In this document: one piece after another, positions 49,617-58,710 of the stretch
Layout: every line of letters starts with the position of its first letter
How positions within the stretch are numbered: the first letter of the stretch is position 1
DNA from: Agreia pratensis
GTDB lineage: Bacteria > Actinomycetota > Actinomycetes > Actinomycetales > Microbacteriaceae
Length of the DNA stretch: 64,000 bases
NCBI RefSeq assembly: GCF_900177685.1
Contig: NZ_FXAY01000002.1
Location: forward strand, 796,307-860,306
Reading direction: 5' to 3'
Notes under the pieces: generated by a model
Told to the model about the DNA's origin: nothing
Seen by the model: the letters and a program-made list of their open reading frames with translations, nothing else
Databases searched by the model: none
Translations under genes and position numbers: made by a program

Positions 49617-50126
49617 ATGGCTACTTCACTCTTCTCGACTAGCGACGACTTCTTTACACACGTCATTGCACCGCGTCCGCTGACGCTGGCCGCACGAGAT
49701 GCTGTGCTCGACGATTTCTCGCATCGCGGATATATCGCCCGTCAGGAACCCACCGGAATCTCTGTGATCTCCAAGTTCATGATCGGCAACATCTACACGG
49801 CTCTCTCCGAGGGAGCAGCCGATGCGCCCGGTCACGTGCAGGTCGTGATGATCGCTCATCCGACGCAGACCGACGATGAGTTCGACTCTTGGGTCGACGT
49901 CGTCCAGTCTTGGTCGGCTGCGCTTCCGGCTCGAACACAGGTTGCTATCTCTCGAAAGATAAGGCAGCTCAAACACGTCGAGCGTGGCGTGCCTCTGTCG
50001 ATACTCCACGATGGTCTGCCCGATCAGATACTGCTCTCGTATCGGCGCCCGAGTGAGTTCGTCGCGGTGATCGAAGGCGACAGCACAAGCCATCGAAGCA
50101 TCTATGCGACGAAGGGCATCGGATAG
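49617..50126 (+). CDS. Uncharacterised protein, 169 aa
   Basis: ATG 49617 with GGGAGA upstream gives MATSLFSTSDDFFTHVIAPR. Other blocks are LDDFSHRGYIARQEPTGISV, SKFMIGNIYTALSEGAADAP, HVQVVMIAHPTQTDDEFDSW and LKHVERGVPLSILHDGLPDQ. I do not recognise the family. It has no signal peptide or membrane helix. It stands alone between tRNA-Ala and the MoxR gene and has slightly higher AT content. Function unknown. Confidence 0.6.
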   Translation: MATSLFSTSDDFFTHVIAPRPLTLAARDAVLDDFSHRGYIARQEPTGISVISKFMIGNIYTALSEGAADAPGHVQVVMIAHPTQTDDEFDSWVDVVQSWSAALPARTQVAISRKIRQLKHVERGVPLSILHDGLPDQILLSYRRPSEFVAVIEGDSTSHRSIYATKGIG

Positions 50127-50162
50127 GGGCACGTCCTCCCGACGCGGAGGTAGCGTGGAAAA

Positions 50163-51548
50163 ATGACGCGTCCACTCATCGCCACTGTCGGTCAGCTCAA
50201 GGCTTCGGGCCACGAGCAGAAGTCCCTTCGATCAGAGATCCGCGACAATCTCCTGGCGGCTCTCCGCGACGGTCGCGACCCGTGGCCGGGCCTGCACGGA
50301 TTCGAGGCCACGGTCATCCCTCAGCTCGAGCGAGCGCTGATCGCGGGGCACGACATCGTGCTGCTCGGCGAACGCGGCCAGGGCAAGACCAGGCTGCTGC
50401 GCACTATTGTGGGCCTGCTCGACGAGTGGTCGCCGGTGATCGAGGGGTCGGAGCTGGGCGAGCATCCGTTCGACCCCATCACCAGCCAGAGCGTGCGTCG
50501 TGCCCAGGAGCTCGGCGACGACCTGCCCGTGTCGTGGCGGAGGCGCGAGGAGCGCTACGCGGAGAAGCTCGCCACCCCCGACACCTCTGTCGCCGACCTC
50601 ATCGGCGACGTCGATCCCATGAAGGTGGCCGAGGGTCGCAGCCTCGGAGACCCGGAGACGATCCACTTCGGTCTCATTCCACGCAGTCATCGCGGCATCG
50701 TGGCCATCAACGAGCTGCCCGACCTCGCGGAGCGCATCCAGGTGGCCATGCTCAATGTCATGGAGGAGCGCGACATCCAGATTCGCGGCTACGTTTTGCG
50801 TCTGCCCCTCGACGTGCTCGTCGTCGCCAGCGCGAACCCCGAGGACTACACGAACCGCGGCCGCATCATCACGCCCTTGAAAGACCGCTTCGGCGCCGAG
50901 ATCCGCACTCACTATCCGCTCGAGCTGGCCGACGAGGTGTCGATCATCCGCCAGGAGTCGGATCTCGTAGCCGAGGTGCCCGACTACCTCGTCGAGATCC
51001 TCGCCCGCTTCACTCGCGCACTGCGCGAATCGCCGTCGGTCGATCAGCGCAGCGGCGTGAGCGCCCGCTTCGCGATCGCCGGAGCGGAGACCATCGCAGC
51101 GGCGGCCATCCATCGCGCAACCCGGCAGGGCGAACCGGATGCCGTGGCCCGGCCCGTCGATCTCGAAACGGCCGTCGACGTGCTCGGCGGCAAGATCGAG
51201 TTCGAGTCGGGAGAGGAAGGTCGAGAAGACGAGATTCTCGACCACCTGCTGCGTCGCGCCACGGCAGAAACAGTGCACGGATATTTCAGAGGTCTCGACT
51301 TCAGAGCGCTGGTGACCGCCGTCGAGGAGGGCGCCGTCGTCACAACAGGCGAACAGGTCCCGGCGCGAGAGTTCCTCGCAGGGCTTCCGCGCCTCGGCGA
51401 ATCCGAGCTCTACGACCAGATCGCAGACCGGCTCGGTGCCAAGAGCGACGGCCAGCGGGCGGGCGCGATCGAGCTCGCCCTCGAGGGACTCTTCCTCGAC
51501 CGACGCATCAGCAAAGCCTCGGGCGGAGGCGAGACGATCTATGGCTAG
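50163..51548 (+). CDS. MoxR/magnesium-chelatase-like AAA+ ATPase, 461 aa
   Basis: Walker A LLGERGQGKTRLLRTI, Walker B/sensor region HRGIVAINELPDLAERIQVA, MLNVMEERDIQIRGYVLRLP and VLVVASANPEDYTNRGRIIT (sensor 1), PLKDRFGAEIRTHYPLE (arginine finger region). This is the Mg-chelatase/MoxR type of AAA+ ATPase, which remodels client proteins together with a VWA partner. A TAGCGT -10 element (50151-50156) lies 6 nt before ATG 50163 with no ribosome site, implying a leaderless mRNA. Its 3' end overlaps the VWA-protein gene by 8 bases, the standard MoxR-VWA pairing. The client is unknown. Confidence 0.9.
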   Translation: MTRPLIATVGQLKASGHEQKSLRSEIRDNLLAALRDGRDPWPGLHGFEATVIPQLERALIAGHDIVLLGERGQGKTRLLRTIVGLLDEWSPVIEGSELGEHPFDPITSQSVRRAQELGDDLPVSWRRREERYAEKLATPDTSVADLIGDVDPMKVAEGRSLGDPETIHFGLIPRSHRGIVAINELPDLAERIQVAMLNVMEERDIQIRGYVLRLPLDVLVVASANPEDYTNRGRIITPLKDRFGAEIRTHYPLELADEVSIIRQESDLVAEVPDYLVEILARFTRALRESPSVDQRSGVSARFAIAGAETIAAAAIHRATRQGEPDAVARPVDLETAVDVLGGKIEFESGEEGREDEILDHLLRRATAETVHGYFRGLDFRALVTAVEEGAVVTTGEQVPAREFLAGLPRLGESELYDQIADRLGAKSDGQRAGAIELALEGLFLDRRISKASGGGETIYG

Positions 51549-53544
51549 GGCGAATCGACGACTGACGCGGGCATCGCGCTACGGCAAGTACGCAGGCGGC
51601 CCCGACCCGCTCGCCCCACCCGTCGATCTGCGCGAGGCGCTCGACGCCATCGGCAACGACGTGATGGAGGGCTACTCGCCCGAGGCATCGTTGCGAGAGC
51701 TGCTGCGCCGCGGCACGCGGGATCGCCCCGGACTCGACGATCTTGCTCGCCGCGTGGCCGAGCGCCGCCGCGAGCTGACCGCGAAGCACGACCTCGACGG
51801 GACGCTGAACGAGGTGAGACGGTTGCTCGACAAGGCCGTGCTCGAGGAGCGCAAGCAGCTTGCTCGAGATGTTCAGCTCGACGACGATTCGCGCGCCCTC
51901 GCCGAGATGCAGCTCGGCGCTCTGCCACCGTCGACCGCGGCCGCCGTGAAAGAGCTGGGCGACTACTCGTGGCGCAGCACCGAGGCTCGGCAGGATTTCG
52001 AGCGCATCAAGGATCTGCTCGGACGAGAGATGCTCGATCAGCGGTTCGCCGGAATCAAACGCGCGCTCGAGAACGCAGACGACGACGACCGGGCGGCCAT
52101 CGCCGCCATGCTCGCCGACCTCACCGCGCTGCTCGACAGTCATGCTCGGGGCGAGGCGAGTCAGCAGCAGTTCGACGAGTTCATGAATACGCACGGCAAG
52201 TTCTTTCCCGAGAACCCTCAAACCATCGACGAACTCATCGACACGCTGGCCGCGAGGGCGGCGGCGGCCGCTCGAATGCGCAATTCGATGAGTCAGGAGC
52301 AGCGCGACGAACTCGACGCACTCGCATCCAATGCCTTCGGCTCGCCCGAACTGATGTCATCGCTCTCGCAACTCGACGAGCAGTTGAAGGCGCTGCGCCC
52401 GGGTGCAGACTGGAGCGGGTCGGAGCGCATGTCCGGCTCCGACAGCCTGGGCCTCGGCGATGGCACGGGTGTGTTCCAAGACATCGCCGAACTCGACGAG
52501 CTGTCGGAGCAGCTGTCGCAGGGCTATGGCGGCTCGCGCCTCGACGATCTCGACCTCGATGCACTCACGCGCCAGCTCGGCGACGAGGCCTCGGCAGATG
52601 CGCGCACCCTCGCTCAGCTGGAAAAGGCCCTCCGAGACTCGGGAACCATCAAGCGCGCGTCTGACGGAACCCTCAAGCTGACACCGAAGGCGATGCGGCT
52701 TCTTGGCCGCTCTCTGCTGCGCGACGTCGCGCATCGGCTGTCGGGTCGCCAAGGCAACAGAGACGTGCGCCAGGCGGGTTCCGCCGGTGAGCTGTCGGGT
52801 GCCACACGCGAGTGGTCGTTCGGCGACACAGAGCCGTGGGATGTGACGCGCACGATCACCAACGCCCTGTCACGAACCGCGGGTGGCGGGGCAGCCGCGG
52901 GAGCGGGCATCCGGATCGAGATCGGCGACGTCGAGGTGCAGGAGACCGAGGCGAGAACGCAGGCCTGCGTGGCGCTGCTGGTCGACACCTCGTTCTCGAT
53001 GGCCATGGACGGCCGATGGGTTCCGATGAAACGCACAGCCCTCGCGCTTCACACGCTCATCAGCAGCCGATTTCGCGGGGACGACCTGCAGCTGATCGCG
53101 TTCGGTCGTGCGGCTCAGGTGATGGAGATAGAGCACCTCACCGGCCTCGAGGCCGAGTATGAGAAGGGCACCAACCTGCATCACGCTCTGCTGCTGGCGA
53201 ACCGGCACTTCCGCCGGCATCCCAATGCTCAGCCCGTGCTGCTCATCGTCACCGACGGCGAGCCGACCTCTCACCTGGAATCGAGCGGCGAGGTGTTCTT
53301 CGACTACCCGCCGCATCCGCTGACGATCGCGGTCGCCGTTCGCGAGCTCGAGAACTCGATGCGGCTCGGGGCGTCGGCCACGTTCTTCCGCCTGGGTGAC
53401 GATCCGGGGCTCGCCCGGTTCATCGACCAGATGGCGAAGAGGGTCGGCGGCAGCGTGGTCTCGCCGGAGCTGGACGACCTCGGCGCGGCAGTGGTCGGTT
53501 CGTATCTCGGCTCGCGCGACGGGTCAGGATTCGGGGCGGGGTGA
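51541..53544 (+). CDS. VWA-domain protein, partner of the MoxR ATPase, 667 aa
   Basis: Residues 1-~440 are a long charged helical region (LREALDAIGNDVMEGYSPEA, QQFDEFMNTHGKFFPENPQT, GVFQDIAELDELSEQLSQGY). The C-terminal domain (about 475-660) is a von Willebrand A fold with the MIDAS motif ALLVDTSFSMAMDG (DxSxS), AFGRAAQVMEIEHLTG, GTNLHHALLLANRHFRRH (Thr of MIDAS) and LLIVTDGEPTSHLE (Asp of MIDAS). It binds Mg2+ and client proteins and is expected to work with the AAA+ ATPase whose gene it overlaps. ATG 51541 is the start, and earlier in-frame codons lie within the ATPase gene. No membrane span, so cytoplasmic. Confidence 0.9.
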   Translation: MARANRRLTRASRYGKYAGGPDPLAPPVDLREALDAIGNDVMEGYSPEASLRELLRRGTRDRPGLDDLARRVAERRRELTAKHDLDGTLNEVRRLLDKAVLEERKQLARDVQLDDDSRALAEMQLGALPPSTAAAVKELGDYSWRSTEARQDFERIKDLLGREMLDQRFAGIKRALENADDDDRAAIAAMLADLTALLDSHARGEASQQQFDEFMNTHGKFFPENPQTIDELIDTLAARAAAAARMRNSMSQEQRDELDALASNAFGSPELMSSLSQLDEQLKALRPGADWSGSERMSGSDSLGLGDGTGVFQDIAELDELSEQLSQGYGGSRLDDLDLDALTRQLGDEASADARTLAQLEKALRDSGTIKRASDGTLKLTPKAMRLLGRSLLRDVAHRLSGRQGNRDVRQAGSAGELSGATREWSFGDTEPWDVTRTITNALSRTAGGGAAAGAGIRIEIGDVEVQETEARTQACVALLVDTSFSMAMDGRWVPMKRTALALHTLISSRFRGDDLQLIAFGRAAQVMEIEHLTGLEAEYEKGTNLHHALLLANRHFRRHPNAQPVLLIVTDGEPTSHLESSGEVFFDYPPHPLTIAVAVRELENSMRLGASATFFRLGDDPGLARFIDQMAKRVGGSVVSPELDDLGAAVVGSYLGSRDGSGFGAG

Positions 53545-53625
53545 ATTCGGAGCTTGCGCTCAGCGTCTTTGCGACCGACGACCGATGCTGCCGACTACTC
53601 TCGACCTGGTGAGTGAGGTCGAGGA

Positions 53626-54381
53626 ATGAGTGCTAAGCGTCGCAACAAACGCGTCGTCGCGGTGGTCATCGCGGGCTCGATGCTCGTGTCGGCGGCCATT
53701 GTGTCGGTCGCCGTGCAGAGCGTGACGCACGGTTCCGGAGAGCACATCCACATCAACTCGCGATCGGCCGCTCTAGCGGCAACGACAGCACCGACCGCGC
53801 CGCCGTCCGGCGCTGTGGAGCCCGCGTCGGAACCCGGCCCCGTGGTCGTGGCCATCGGCGACTCCATCATGGACGGCCACAACGTGAAATCGAGCCATGC
53901 CTGGCCGCAACTCATCGGTGCGGCGACGAATTGGCAGCTCACCGACCTGGCTGCCGATGGCAGCGGCTTTGTCGCCGTCGGTGACGACGGAGGCACTTTT
54001 CAAGATCAGGCTGTCGAGGCCGTCGAACTGAACCCCTCCATCGTGATCATCGCCGCGAGCAGCAACGATCTCGACGAAGACCCAGACGAGGTCGCCAGCC
54101 AGACGATGAAGACCATGAGCTATCTGCGCGACGAACTGCCCGAGGCGCGCATCTTCGCGCTGAACGCGTTCTGGGGAGACACCACCCCGCCCGATGAACT
54201 GGGAGAGCTCGACGCCGACATCCTGAGCGCCTCAGAGGCGGTCGACGCCGACTACCTCGATATCGGCCAGCCTCTCGCCGGCCAGCCCGAGCTCATGCAG
54301 TTCGACGACATCCACCCCGTCTCGAAGGGACTCACCGTGATCGCGGCCGCGGTGGCCGCGGCCATTCGCGAAGCGGGCTAG
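53626..54381 (+). CDS. SGNH/GDSL-family hydrolase, membrane-anchored, 251 aa
   Basis: An N-terminal basic stretch and a signal anchor (VVAVVIAGSMLVSAAIVSVA) lead to an extracytoplasmic SGNH hydrolase: VVVAIGDSIMDGHNV (block I, Ser), the Gly block ADGSGFVA, IIAASSNDLDED (block III, Asn) and FDDIHPVSKG (block V, Asp/His). These enzymes are esterases or O-acetyl hydrolases, often acting on wall sugars. ATG 53626 with GAGGA just upstream. It is convergent with the Fpg/Nei gene with a gap of only 5 bases. The substrate is unknown. Confidence 0.85.
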   Translation: MSAKRRNKRVVAVVIAGSMLVSAAIVSVAVQSVTHGSGEHIHINSRSAALAATTAPTAPPSGAVEPASEPGPVVVAIGDSIMDGHNVKSSHAWPQLIGAATNWQLTDLAADGSGFVAVGDDGGTFQDQAVEAVELNPSIVIIAASSNDLDEDPDEVASQTMKTMSYLRDELPEARIFALNAFWGDTTPPDELGELDADILSASEAVDADYLDIGQPLAGQPELMQFDDIHPVSKGLTVIAAAVAAAIREAG

Positions 54382-54386
54382 GCCTG

Positions 54387-55247
54387 CTATTTCAGCAGTC
54401 TCGACAGCACACGATCGGCCAGGGGTTTTCCGCCTGTCTGACAGCTCGGGCAGTACTCCAGAGTGCGGTCGGCGAAGATCACCTGCCGCACGGTGTCACC
54501 GCAGACGGGACACTCTTGGCCGGCCCTGCCGTGCACACGCATGGCGGTCTTCTTCTCGCGTTTCAGGTTCGACGCGCCAACGCCCTCTGAGCGTTCGATG
54601 GCACCCTGCAGTGTCTCGCGCATCGCGTCGTAGAGTCGGGATGCCTCGTCGGGCGTCATCGAGGCCGGCTTGTAGGGCGACATGCGGGCGACGTGAAGGA
54701 TCTCGTCGGAGTAGGCGTTGCCGATACCGGCGATACGCGACTGATCGCGCAGGACACCCTTGATCTGCATTCGCCCGGCCGAATCGAGAATCCGGGTGAA
54801 GACGTCGAGGGTGAACGCCGCGTCGAGTGGGTCGGGCCCGAGCCGCTCGATCTGAGGGATCTCGTCGGCGCTCCGAACGATCCAGATAGCGACGCTCTTC
54901 TTCGTTCCCGCTTCGGTGATATCGAACCCCGAGCCGTCGTCGAGAACGAGGCGGGCGGCGAGAGGGCCCGACGTGGGTCGGGTGCGTGGCGCCGGTTCGC
55001 CGTCGCGCCACCGTATCCAGCCCGCACGAGCCAGATGCATCACGAGGTGCAGATCGCCGACAGAGATGTCGAGGAATTTGCCGTGCCTCTCGATTGCCGT
55101 GATCACTCGATTGCTCAGAGCGGAGACGGGCGGATCGAAGGTCTTGAGCGCGGCGAACGACACCAGATCGAGGCGCGTAAGAGTACGACCGACGAGCCGG
55201 GTGCTCAGGTCTGTGACGAGCGCGTGGATCTCGGGAAGTTCTGGCAC
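54387..55247 (-). CDS. Fpg/Nei-family DNA glycosylase, 286 aa
   Basis: Base-excision repair enzyme. MPELPEIHALVTDLSTRLVG gives the catalytic N-terminal Pro after Met removal and Glu3 of PELPE. RHGKFLDISVGDLHLVMHLA holds the beta-hairpin Lys, IAGIGNAYSDEILHVARMSP the helix-two-turn-helix, and the C-terminal zinc finger is CPVCGDTVRQVIFADRTLEY followed by CPSCQ. It removes oxidised bases with an associated lyase activity. The subfamily (Fpg against Nei) is not settled by eye. It is convergent with the SGNH gene and 43 bases downstream of dnaE2 on the same strand, which ends with its own stop at 55291. Confidence 0.92.
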   Translation of the reverse strand: MPELPEIHALVTDLSTRLVGRTLTRLDLVSFAALKTFDPPVSALSNRVITAIERHGKFLDISVGDLHLVMHLARAGWIRWRDGEPAPRTRPTSGPLAARLVLDDGSGFDITEAGTKKSVAIWIVRSADEIPQIERLGPDPLDAAFTLDVFTRILDSAGRMQIKGVLRDQSRIAGIGNAYSDEILHVARMSPYKPASMTPDEASRLYDAMRETLQGAIERSEGVGASNLKREKKTAMRVHGRAGQECPVCGDTVRQVIFADRTLEYCPSCQTGGKPLADRVLSRLLK

Positions 55248-55290
55248 TCCTTCAGTCTCGCCTGAGCCACCGACGTTGGTCTACGTGCGC

Positions 55291-58200
55291 TCAGCGAAAG
55301 TCGCGGGAGCGGGTGCGCGTCTGCAGGGGAAGTTCTTCGAACCGGTCTGCAACCAGATTGATGATGCCCTCGGGTGAGCGCTCGAGGATTCCCCGCACGA
55401 CGAGCGCGGGTGCCTCTCTCGCCAGACGCCGGTAGCGGTTCCAGACGCCGGTGCTGACGATGACATTGAGCAGGCCGGTCTCGTCTTCGAGATTCATGAA
55501 GATGATGCCGCCCGCGGTCTGCGGGCGCTGGCGATGAGTGACTGCGCCACCCGCACGAACGCGCCGGCCTGATTCGGCTTGGGCGAAGCTGGCGATAGGA
55601 GACACCCCGCGGGCGGTGAGAGCATCGCGCGCCTGACTGATCGGATGGTCGTCGGGGGAGATGCCGGTCGACCAGATGTCGTAGGCCAGTCGTTCAGACG
55701 ATGTCAGTACCGGCAGCAGCGGTGGTTGAATGCTGACAGAGGAGCCCGCGAGTTGGTCTGCACGTTCGGCGGACGCCTCGCCGGCCTGCCAGAACGCCTC
55801 ACGCTGGCTGATGCCCAGCGAGTCGAAGGCTCCGGCGGCGGCGAGTGCCTCGAGTTGCTCGGTCGACAGCCCCACCCGACGTGACAGATCGGCGAGGTCG
55901 ATGAAGTCGCCCGACTGCAGCCTCTCATCGACGATGCGCTGAGCGAGATCAGCGCCGATGCCGGTGACCGCCGCCAGACCGAGCCTTACGGCGAAGCGGC
56001 CGTCTCGACGATGGCTCGCCGAGAGATCGGGCGCTGCGCGATCGAACGCACCGACCGGGGGCTGATGAGGGTCGCAGCACTCCGGACGGGTCTGCGCGTG
56101 AGCGGCACTGACCGAGTCGAGCTCTTCGAGCGTGGCGTCGGCCAAAGACCGCTGGATGCTCGGTCGGCGTACCTCGACGCCGTGCCGACGCGCATCCGCT
56201 GTGAGAGTGAGGGGCGAATAGAAGCCCATGGGCTGGGCTCGAAGCAGTGCCGCCAGAAAGGCGGCCGGGTAGTGCAGCTTGAGCCACGCACTGGAGTACA
56301 CCAGAAGGGCGAAGCTGAGGGCGTGGCTCTCGGCGAAACCGAAGTTGGCGAATGCCTGGATGCGCGAGTAGATGTCTTCACTGGTTGCGAGGTCGAGTCC
56401 GTTGCGGGCCATGCCTTCGAACAGGGTCGCCTTCAGCGACTCGATCCGTTCGACGCCGCGCTTGGAACCCATGGCGCGGCGGAGCAGATCGGCGTCGGCG
56501 GCAGTGCAGCCCCCGACCGCCACCGCCATCTGCATCAACTGCTCCTGAAAGAGCGGCACCCCGAGCGTGCGTTCGAGGACGGGCTCGAGCAGTGGATGCG
56601 GGTAGGTCACTGCTTCCTCTCCCGTCTTTCGCCGGATGTACGGGTGCACCGCACCACCCTGGATGGGACCCGGCCGGATGAGGGCGATCTCTATCACGAG
56701 GTCGTAGTAGCGCCGGGGGAGGAGCCTCGGAAGCGTGCCCATCTGTGCCCGACTCTCCACCTGGAACACGCCGATGGCGTCGGCCCGGCACAGCATGTCG
56801 TACACCCCGGCCTCCTCTTTGGGAATGCTGTCGAGATTCCACTGCTCACCGGTGTGTTCTGCGACGAGGTCGAAGGTGTACTGCAGGGCCGCCAAGATAC
56901 CGAGACCGAGCAGGTCGAACTTCACAAGGCCCATCCAGGCGCAGTCGTCCTTGTCCCACTGCAGAACCGTTCGGTTCTCTTTGCGCGCGTGCTCGATGGG
57001 CACGACCTCGCCCACAGGATTCTCGGTCAACACCATTCCGCCCGAGTGGATGCCGAGGTGCCGGGGTGCCTTGAGCAGCTGCTGGGCCAGCTGAGTCACA
57101 GCAGGGGGAATGTCGTGATCGTGGGTCTCATTCAGGCTTCCCCACCGTTCGATCTGCCGCGACCACGCATCTTGCTGCCCCTGGCTGTAGCCGAGCGCCT
57201 TCGCCACATCGCGAACGGCGTTCTTGGGGCGGTAGCTGATGACATTGGCCACCTGCGCCGCATTCCGTCGGCCGTAGCGCGCATAGACGTACTGGATCAC
57301 CTCTTCGCGACGGTCGGAATCGAAGTCCACGTCGATGTCGGGCTCCTCTTCGCGGAGTGCCGACAGAAAACGTTCGAAGGGGAGGCCTCGCGCGATGGAA
57401 TCGACGGCTGTGATTCCGAGCACGTAGCAGACGGCCGAGTTGGCCGCAGATCCTCGCCCCTGACACAGGATGCCTCGGCCCCGGGCGAATCCGACGATGT
57501 CTTCGACGATCAGAAAGTAGCCGGGAAAATCCTTGTCTTCGATCACGCGGAGCTCGCGCTCGAGCCGGTCGTGGATGTCGGGCGTCGCATTCGGGTAGCG
57601 CTTCTGGGCACCCTGTCGCACGAGTTCGCGCAGCCAGCTGATCGGTGTGTGCCCGGCCGGAACATCGAGTTTCGGAAGATTCGGGCGCGCCGACCGCAGT
57701 GAGAACGACAGATCTGCAGCGATCTCGACCGTTCGTTCGACAGCTCCGGAATAGCGCGAGAATCGGGAGGCCATTTCGGCCCCGCTCCGCAGGTGCGCGC
57801 CCGTGGATGCCGGCAGCCAGCCATCCATCTCGTCGAGGCTGCGGCGTGCGCGGATCGCCGCCAGGGCCGAGGCGAGCGGATATGTCTCTGGGCCCGCGAA
57901 GTGCACGTTGTTCGTCGCGATCACGGGCAGGCGTGCACGGGCGGCCAGGTCTGCCAGGGCATCGTTGAGGCTCGACGCGCGAGGGTCTCCGTGATCGAAC
58001 AGCTCGACCACCACGTTGTCTCGACCGAAGAGATCGATCAGCTGATCGAGCTCTCGCGCAGCCCCTGGCGATCCGTCGCTCTCGAGGGCCTTTCTCACCG
58101 CTCCCTTGCGGCATCCGGTCAAGACGAGCCACGAGTTCTGCGCCGCCCGCGAGAGCTCGTCGAGTGAGTACACCGGGTTCCCCTTCTCTGCTCCAGGGGC

Positions 58201-58698
58201 CAATTGGGCGGTCGTGATGGCGCCGGCCAACCGGTGATAGCCGGCTTCTTTTCGTGCCAGAACCACAAGGTGTTCGCCTTCGGGGTCGGCGACGCCGTTC
58301 TGGGGAGCCTCCAGACCCAACGAGAGTTCGGCGCCGAAGACGGTCATCAGATCGATGCGCTCGGCGGCCTCGGCCATGCGAACGATTCCGTAGAGACCAT
58401 CATGATCTGTGAGTCCGAGGCCGCTGAGCCCGAGACGCACGGCCTCCTCGACGAGATGTTCGGGCGACGAGGCGCCGTCGAGAAAGCTGTAGTGCGAATG
58501 CGCGTGCAATTCGGCGTACGGCACGACCGTTCCGGTGGGTCGTGCGGCTCGGGCATGCGGTTCATAGGGTGCGCGTTTGCGTGACCAGGCGGGGCTGTCG
58601 CCTCCATCTGCTCCGTGCGGGCGATTATCGCGCCGTGTCGTGCCCGACGCGATGCGTTCGAATTCAGACCACGGAATGGGCGGATTGGCCCAATTCAT
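55291..58698 (-). CDS. dnaE2: Error-prone DNA polymerase
   Basis: 1135 aa C-family polymerase of the mutagenic DnaE2 group. The PHP domain starts PYAELHAHSHYSFLDGASSP and TDHDGLYGIVRMAE. The palm has GRGSAANSAVCYVLGIT and the catalytic triad block EEPDIDVDFDSDRREEVIQY. The C-terminal OB domain includes GIIFMNLEDETGLLNVIVST. DnaE2 lacks a beta-clamp motif and depends on ImuB for access to lesions, giving SOS mutagenesis. It is 12 bases downstream of imuB and in the same operon. The ATG at 58698 is the longest frame. The ~45 residues before the PHP domain are atypical, so a later start is possible. Confidence 0.93.
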   Translation of the reverse strand: MNWANPPIPWSEFERIASGTTRRDNRPHGADGGDSPAWSRKRAPYEPHARAARPTGTVVPYAELHAHSHYSFLDGASSPEHLVEEAVRLGLSGLGLTDHDGLYGIVRMAEAAERIDLMTVFGAELSLGLEAPQNGVADPEGEHLVVLARKEAGYHRLAGAITTAQLAPGAEKGNPVYSLDELSRAAQNSWLVLTGCRKGAVRKALESDGSPGAARELDQLIDLFGRDNVVVELFDHGDPRASSLNDALADLAARARLPVIATNNVHFAGPETYPLASALAAIRARRSLDEMDGWLPASTGAHLRSGAEMASRFSRYSGAVERTVEIAADLSFSLRSARPNLPKLDVPAGHTPISWLRELVRQGAQKRYPNATPDIHDRLERELRVIEDKDFPGYFLIVEDIVGFARGRGILCQGRGSAANSAVCYVLGITAVDSIARGLPFERFLSALREEEPDIDVDFDSDRREEVIQYVYARYGRRNAAQVANVISYRPKNAVRDVAKALGYSQGQQDAWSRQIERWGSLNETHDHDIPPAVTQLAQQLLKAPRHLGIHSGGMVLTENPVGEVVPIEHARKENRTVLQWDKDDCAWMGLVKFDLLGLGILAALQYTFDLVAEHTGEQWNLDSIPKEEAGVYDMLCRADAIGVFQVESRAQMGTLPRLLPRRYYDLVIEIALIRPGPIQGGAVHPYIRRKTGEEAVTYPHPLLEPVLERTLGVPLFQEQLMQMAVAVGGCTAADADLLRRAMGSKRGVERIESLKATLFEGMARNGLDLATSEDIYSRIQAFANFGFAESHALSFALLVYSSAWLKLHYPAAFLAALLRAQPMGFYSPLTLTADARRHGVEVRRPSIQRSLADATLEELDSVSAAHAQTRPECCDPHQPPVGAFDRAAPDLSASHRRDGRFAVRLGLAAVTGIGADLAQRIVDERLQSGDFIDLADLSRRVGLSTEQLEALAAAGAFDSLGISQREAFWQAGEASAERADQLAGSSVSIQPPLLPVLTSSERLAYDIWSTGISPDDHPISQARDALTARGVSPIASFAQAESGRRVRAGGAVTHRQRPQTAGGIIFMNLEDETGLLNVIVSTGVWNRYRRLAREAPALVVRGILERSPEGIINLVADRFEELPLQTRTRSRDFR

Positions 58699-58710
58699 GG
58701 CAGAGCTCGC